This document shows, one piece after another, positions 5,796-7,040 of a stretch of DNA of 7,040 bases. This DNA comes from an uncultured Verrucomicrobiae bacterium (GTDB lineage Bacteria; Verrucomicrobiota; Verrucomicrobiia; Verrucomicrobiales; DEV007), in assembly GCA_937898895.1 (NCBI GenBank), contig CALDKL010000872.1, forward strand, positions 1 to 7,040, read 5' to 3'. The notes below the pieces were generated by a model. The model was not told the DNA's origin. It did no database searches and saw only the letters and a program-made list of their open reading frames with translations. Position 1 is the stretch's first letter. Each line of letters opens with the position of its first letter. Both the position numbers and the translations under genes were made by a program.

Positions 5796-6941
5796 ATGAA
5801 TCGTGCTCCAGGTCATATCTTGGCATTGGCTCTGCTCATCCTTTGCGTGCCGGGCGGCGAAGCGGTGGGCGCAGGGGCGAGGGTCTTGTATCTCGGTGAC
5901 TCGATGAGCATCGGTGCGTTTGGAAAGACCTTTGATTCCCTGATGCGGTCGTCCGGATTTCAGGTGCATACCGTGGTGGCGGGTGGAGCGACGCCCTACT
6001 ATTGGCTCAAGAGCTATCAGTCGCTGCCCTGTACGATCGGTTTCTGGGAGAAGTCAGAATCCAGCGAGCGGCGCCTGGGTTTCGTTCGGGCTGTGCCAAA
6101 GATCGAAGATCTCATGTCGACGACGAAGCCGAACGTCGTTGTCGTTCAGACCGGCATCAATCTCTATGCAACCCTGCGATCCAAACGCCGCCCGAAAGAG
6201 GAGAACGTACAGGAGATCGCTTCTCTGATCGAACAGATGTGTTACGTGATCGCCGAGTCGGGTGCACTTTCCTATTGGGTCCTGCCACCGCATTCGCATG
6301 AAGAGCGGTATTCGAAGGAACTGCAGGAGGAACTCGCTTCGATCATGCGCGGGATCGTGGAAAAATATGAGGGGACCGTGTTCGAGAGCCAGAAGGTCAC
6401 CCACTTCATCGACCCGTATCCTGCGACGGATGGGATCCACTACGGTCCGACGGAAGCGAGGGGGTGGGCGGAAAAAGTCTCCCAGCACTTCAATGAATTC
6501 ATGAAGGTGAAGCCGCCGGAGAAACCGAAGGTGCTTGTCCGGGCTGCTCCTTTGCAGACACCGCCGACGAAAACCATGCCCATTCCTGCTGCCGGGAACG
6601 AATCGCCGAATCTGCCGCCCGAGGTCGCCCTGCACATCCGCCTCGAGGCAAAATCCGAAATCGAGAATCCGGCAAAACTCGACTACGCCAATGCTCTGGG
6701 ACTCTATGAATACCAAGTGGTCAGGGATCTGCGGGGGAATTACCCCTATGACAAGATCCGCGTTGCTCAGGGCATCGTCTTTGGGCGGCGGCTGACCGGG
6801 GCGGCGCGTGCCGAGATCGGATCGGAGACCGAGCTGGTCCTCGTGCCGCTCTCGAAATACAAAAACCTCTCGGCCTGGCAGATGATCGATGATCTCCGCC
6901 CCAATTTCGAGATTCCCGTGTACACGCCGAAACTGGATTGA
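5796..6941 (+). CDS. Exported SGNH/GDSL hydrolase-like protein with extra C-terminal domain
   Basis: This 381-residue protein has a signal peptide (hydrophobic core about 8-18, likely cut after V-G-A at 26), so it should act outside the cytoplasm. An SGNH domain covers about 28-235: block I G-D-S-M-S-I-G with nucleophile Ser36, block II Gly in V-A-G-G (61-64), block III Q-T-G-I-N with Asn122, and block V D-G-I-H with Asp212 and His215. The triad is intact, consistent with an esterase or O-acyl transferase/deacylase on a glycan or other ester. A Pro/Lys-rich linker (about 238-275) leads to a domain of roughly 105 residues (about 276-381) containing G-L-Y-E-Y-Q-V-V (302-309) and a Y-P-Y-D-K-I-R-V strand. 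I cannot assign it to a named family. It recalls C-terminal regions of SGNH (AlgJ-like) proteins encoded near MBOAT O-acyltransferases, but no MBOAT gene is visible here. A weak AGAAG (5785-5789) lies six bases before the ATG, and GCGCT/AGCGC (5769-5773, 5788-5792) could partly mask it. It probably has its own promoter. Confidence 0.85.
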   Translation: MNRAPGHILALALLILCVPGGEAVGAGARVLYLGDSMSIGAFGKTFDSLMRSSGFQVHTVVAGGATPYYWLKSYQSLPCTIGFWEKSESSERRLGFVRAVPKIEDLMSTTKPNVVVVQTGINLYATLRSKRRPKEENVQEIASLIEQMCYVIAESGALSYWVLPPHSHEERYSKELQEELASIMRGIVEKYEGTVFESQKVTHFIDPYPATDGIHYGPTEARGWAEKVSQHFNEFMKVKPPEKPKVLVRAAPLQTPPTKTMPIPAAGNESPNLPPEVALHIRLEAKSEIENPAKLDYANALGLYEYQVVRDLRGNYPYDKIRVAQGIVFGRRLTGAARAEIGSETELVLVPLSKYKNLSAWQMIDDLRPNFEIPVYTPKLD

Positions 6942-6946
6942 GTGGG

Positions 6947-7040
6947 ATGGGGGAGGAAGCGGCATCGCCTTCGGAGTATCGTCTTCTCGTGCCTCCGTCG
7001 TCTTCCGGGGAGCGGTTTGACCGATGGCTTCCGGGGGCAC
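6947..7040 (+). CDS. N-terminus of probable RluA/RluD-type pseudouridine synthase, cut by window edge
   Basis: From ATG 6947 an open frame of 31 codons runs off the window. After a short acidic lead it reads E-Y-R-L-L-V-P-P (10-17) and then G-E-R-F-D-R-W-L (21-28). This resembles the opening of the S4 domain of RluA-family rRNA pseudouridine synthases (a beta strand, then G-x-R-x-D-x-x-L). These enzymes isomerise specific uridines in 23S rRNA. The start lies five bases after the SGNH stop, so the two genes are probably co-transcribed. Only the N-terminus is visible and the catalytic Asp region is outside, so the assignment is tentative. TTG 6938, overlapping the upstream stop, is an alternative start. 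Confidence 0.5.
   Translation, partial: MGEEAASPSEYRLLVPPSSSGERFDRWLPGA

Noticed and set aside
6054..7040. A minus-strand open frame of 328 residues opposite the SGNH gene
   Set aside because: It is Arg/Pro/His-rich, shows no domain, and lies entirely opposite a gene with an intact catalytic triad and signal peptide; it is a codon-bias shadow.
1..7040. CRISPR arrays, tRNA genes, insertion sequences, toxin-antitoxin pairs or phage genes
   Set aside because: I saw no regularly spaced repeats, cloverleaf-like segments, transposase motifs or small paired frames. The zeta-toxin-like fold in the kinase fusion is part of a larger protein without an antitoxin neighbour.

Overview
This window is GC-rich, densely packed bacterial chromosome with every recognisable gene on the + strand. 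Ribosome binding sites are weak or absent before most starts. The IlvN sequence, the secreted mutarotase next to an SSS symporter, and the SGNH protein with an unusual C-terminal domain suggest a member of the Planctomycetes-Verrucomicrobia-Chlamydiae group, most likely Verrucomicrobiota. That placement rests on remembered family resemblance and poor Shine-Dalgarno use, so it is tentative. Nothing points to phage, insertion sequences, CRISPR or tRNA genes.

Layout: (1) At 1-421 is the 3' part of ilvN/ilvH, the regulatory subunit of acetolactate synthase, closed by a strong intrinsic terminator (466-494). (2) At 546-3319 is a two-gene sugar-uptake unit: a mutarotase (aldose 1-epimerase) with a signal peptide, and a sodium/solute symporter of the SSS/SGLT family whose possible GTG start overlaps the mutarotase stop. 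(3) At 3370-4950 is a two-domain protein with an aminoglycoside-phosphotransferase-like kinase half and a P-loop kinase half. (4) At 4966-5691 is an ECF-type sigma-70 family sigma factor with no recognisable anti-sigma gene beside it in this window. (5) At 5692-5795 is an AT-rich intergenic region with a good sigma-70-type promoter and two symmetric elements: a 12-bp palindrome at the -35 and a 10-bp-arm inverted repeat bracketing the -10. (6) At 5796-6941 is an exported SGNH/GDSL hydrolase-like protein with an intact Ser-Asp-His triad and an extra C-terminal domain. (7) From 6947 to the window edge is the beginning of a further gene, probably an RluA/RluD-type pseudouridine synthase.

How the genes work together: the mutarotase and symporter form a coherent module, in which a periplasmic mutarotase equilibrates sugar anomers for a Na+-coupled importer. 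The other genes look like independent housekeeping or regulatory genes. The most noteworthy non-coding signal is the operator-like architecture before the SGNH gene, which suggests dedicated transcriptional control. I found no clear evidence for a wholly new multi-gene system. The best candidates for novelty are this promoter/operator, the unassigned C-terminal domain of the SGNH protein, and the apparently orphan sigma factor.
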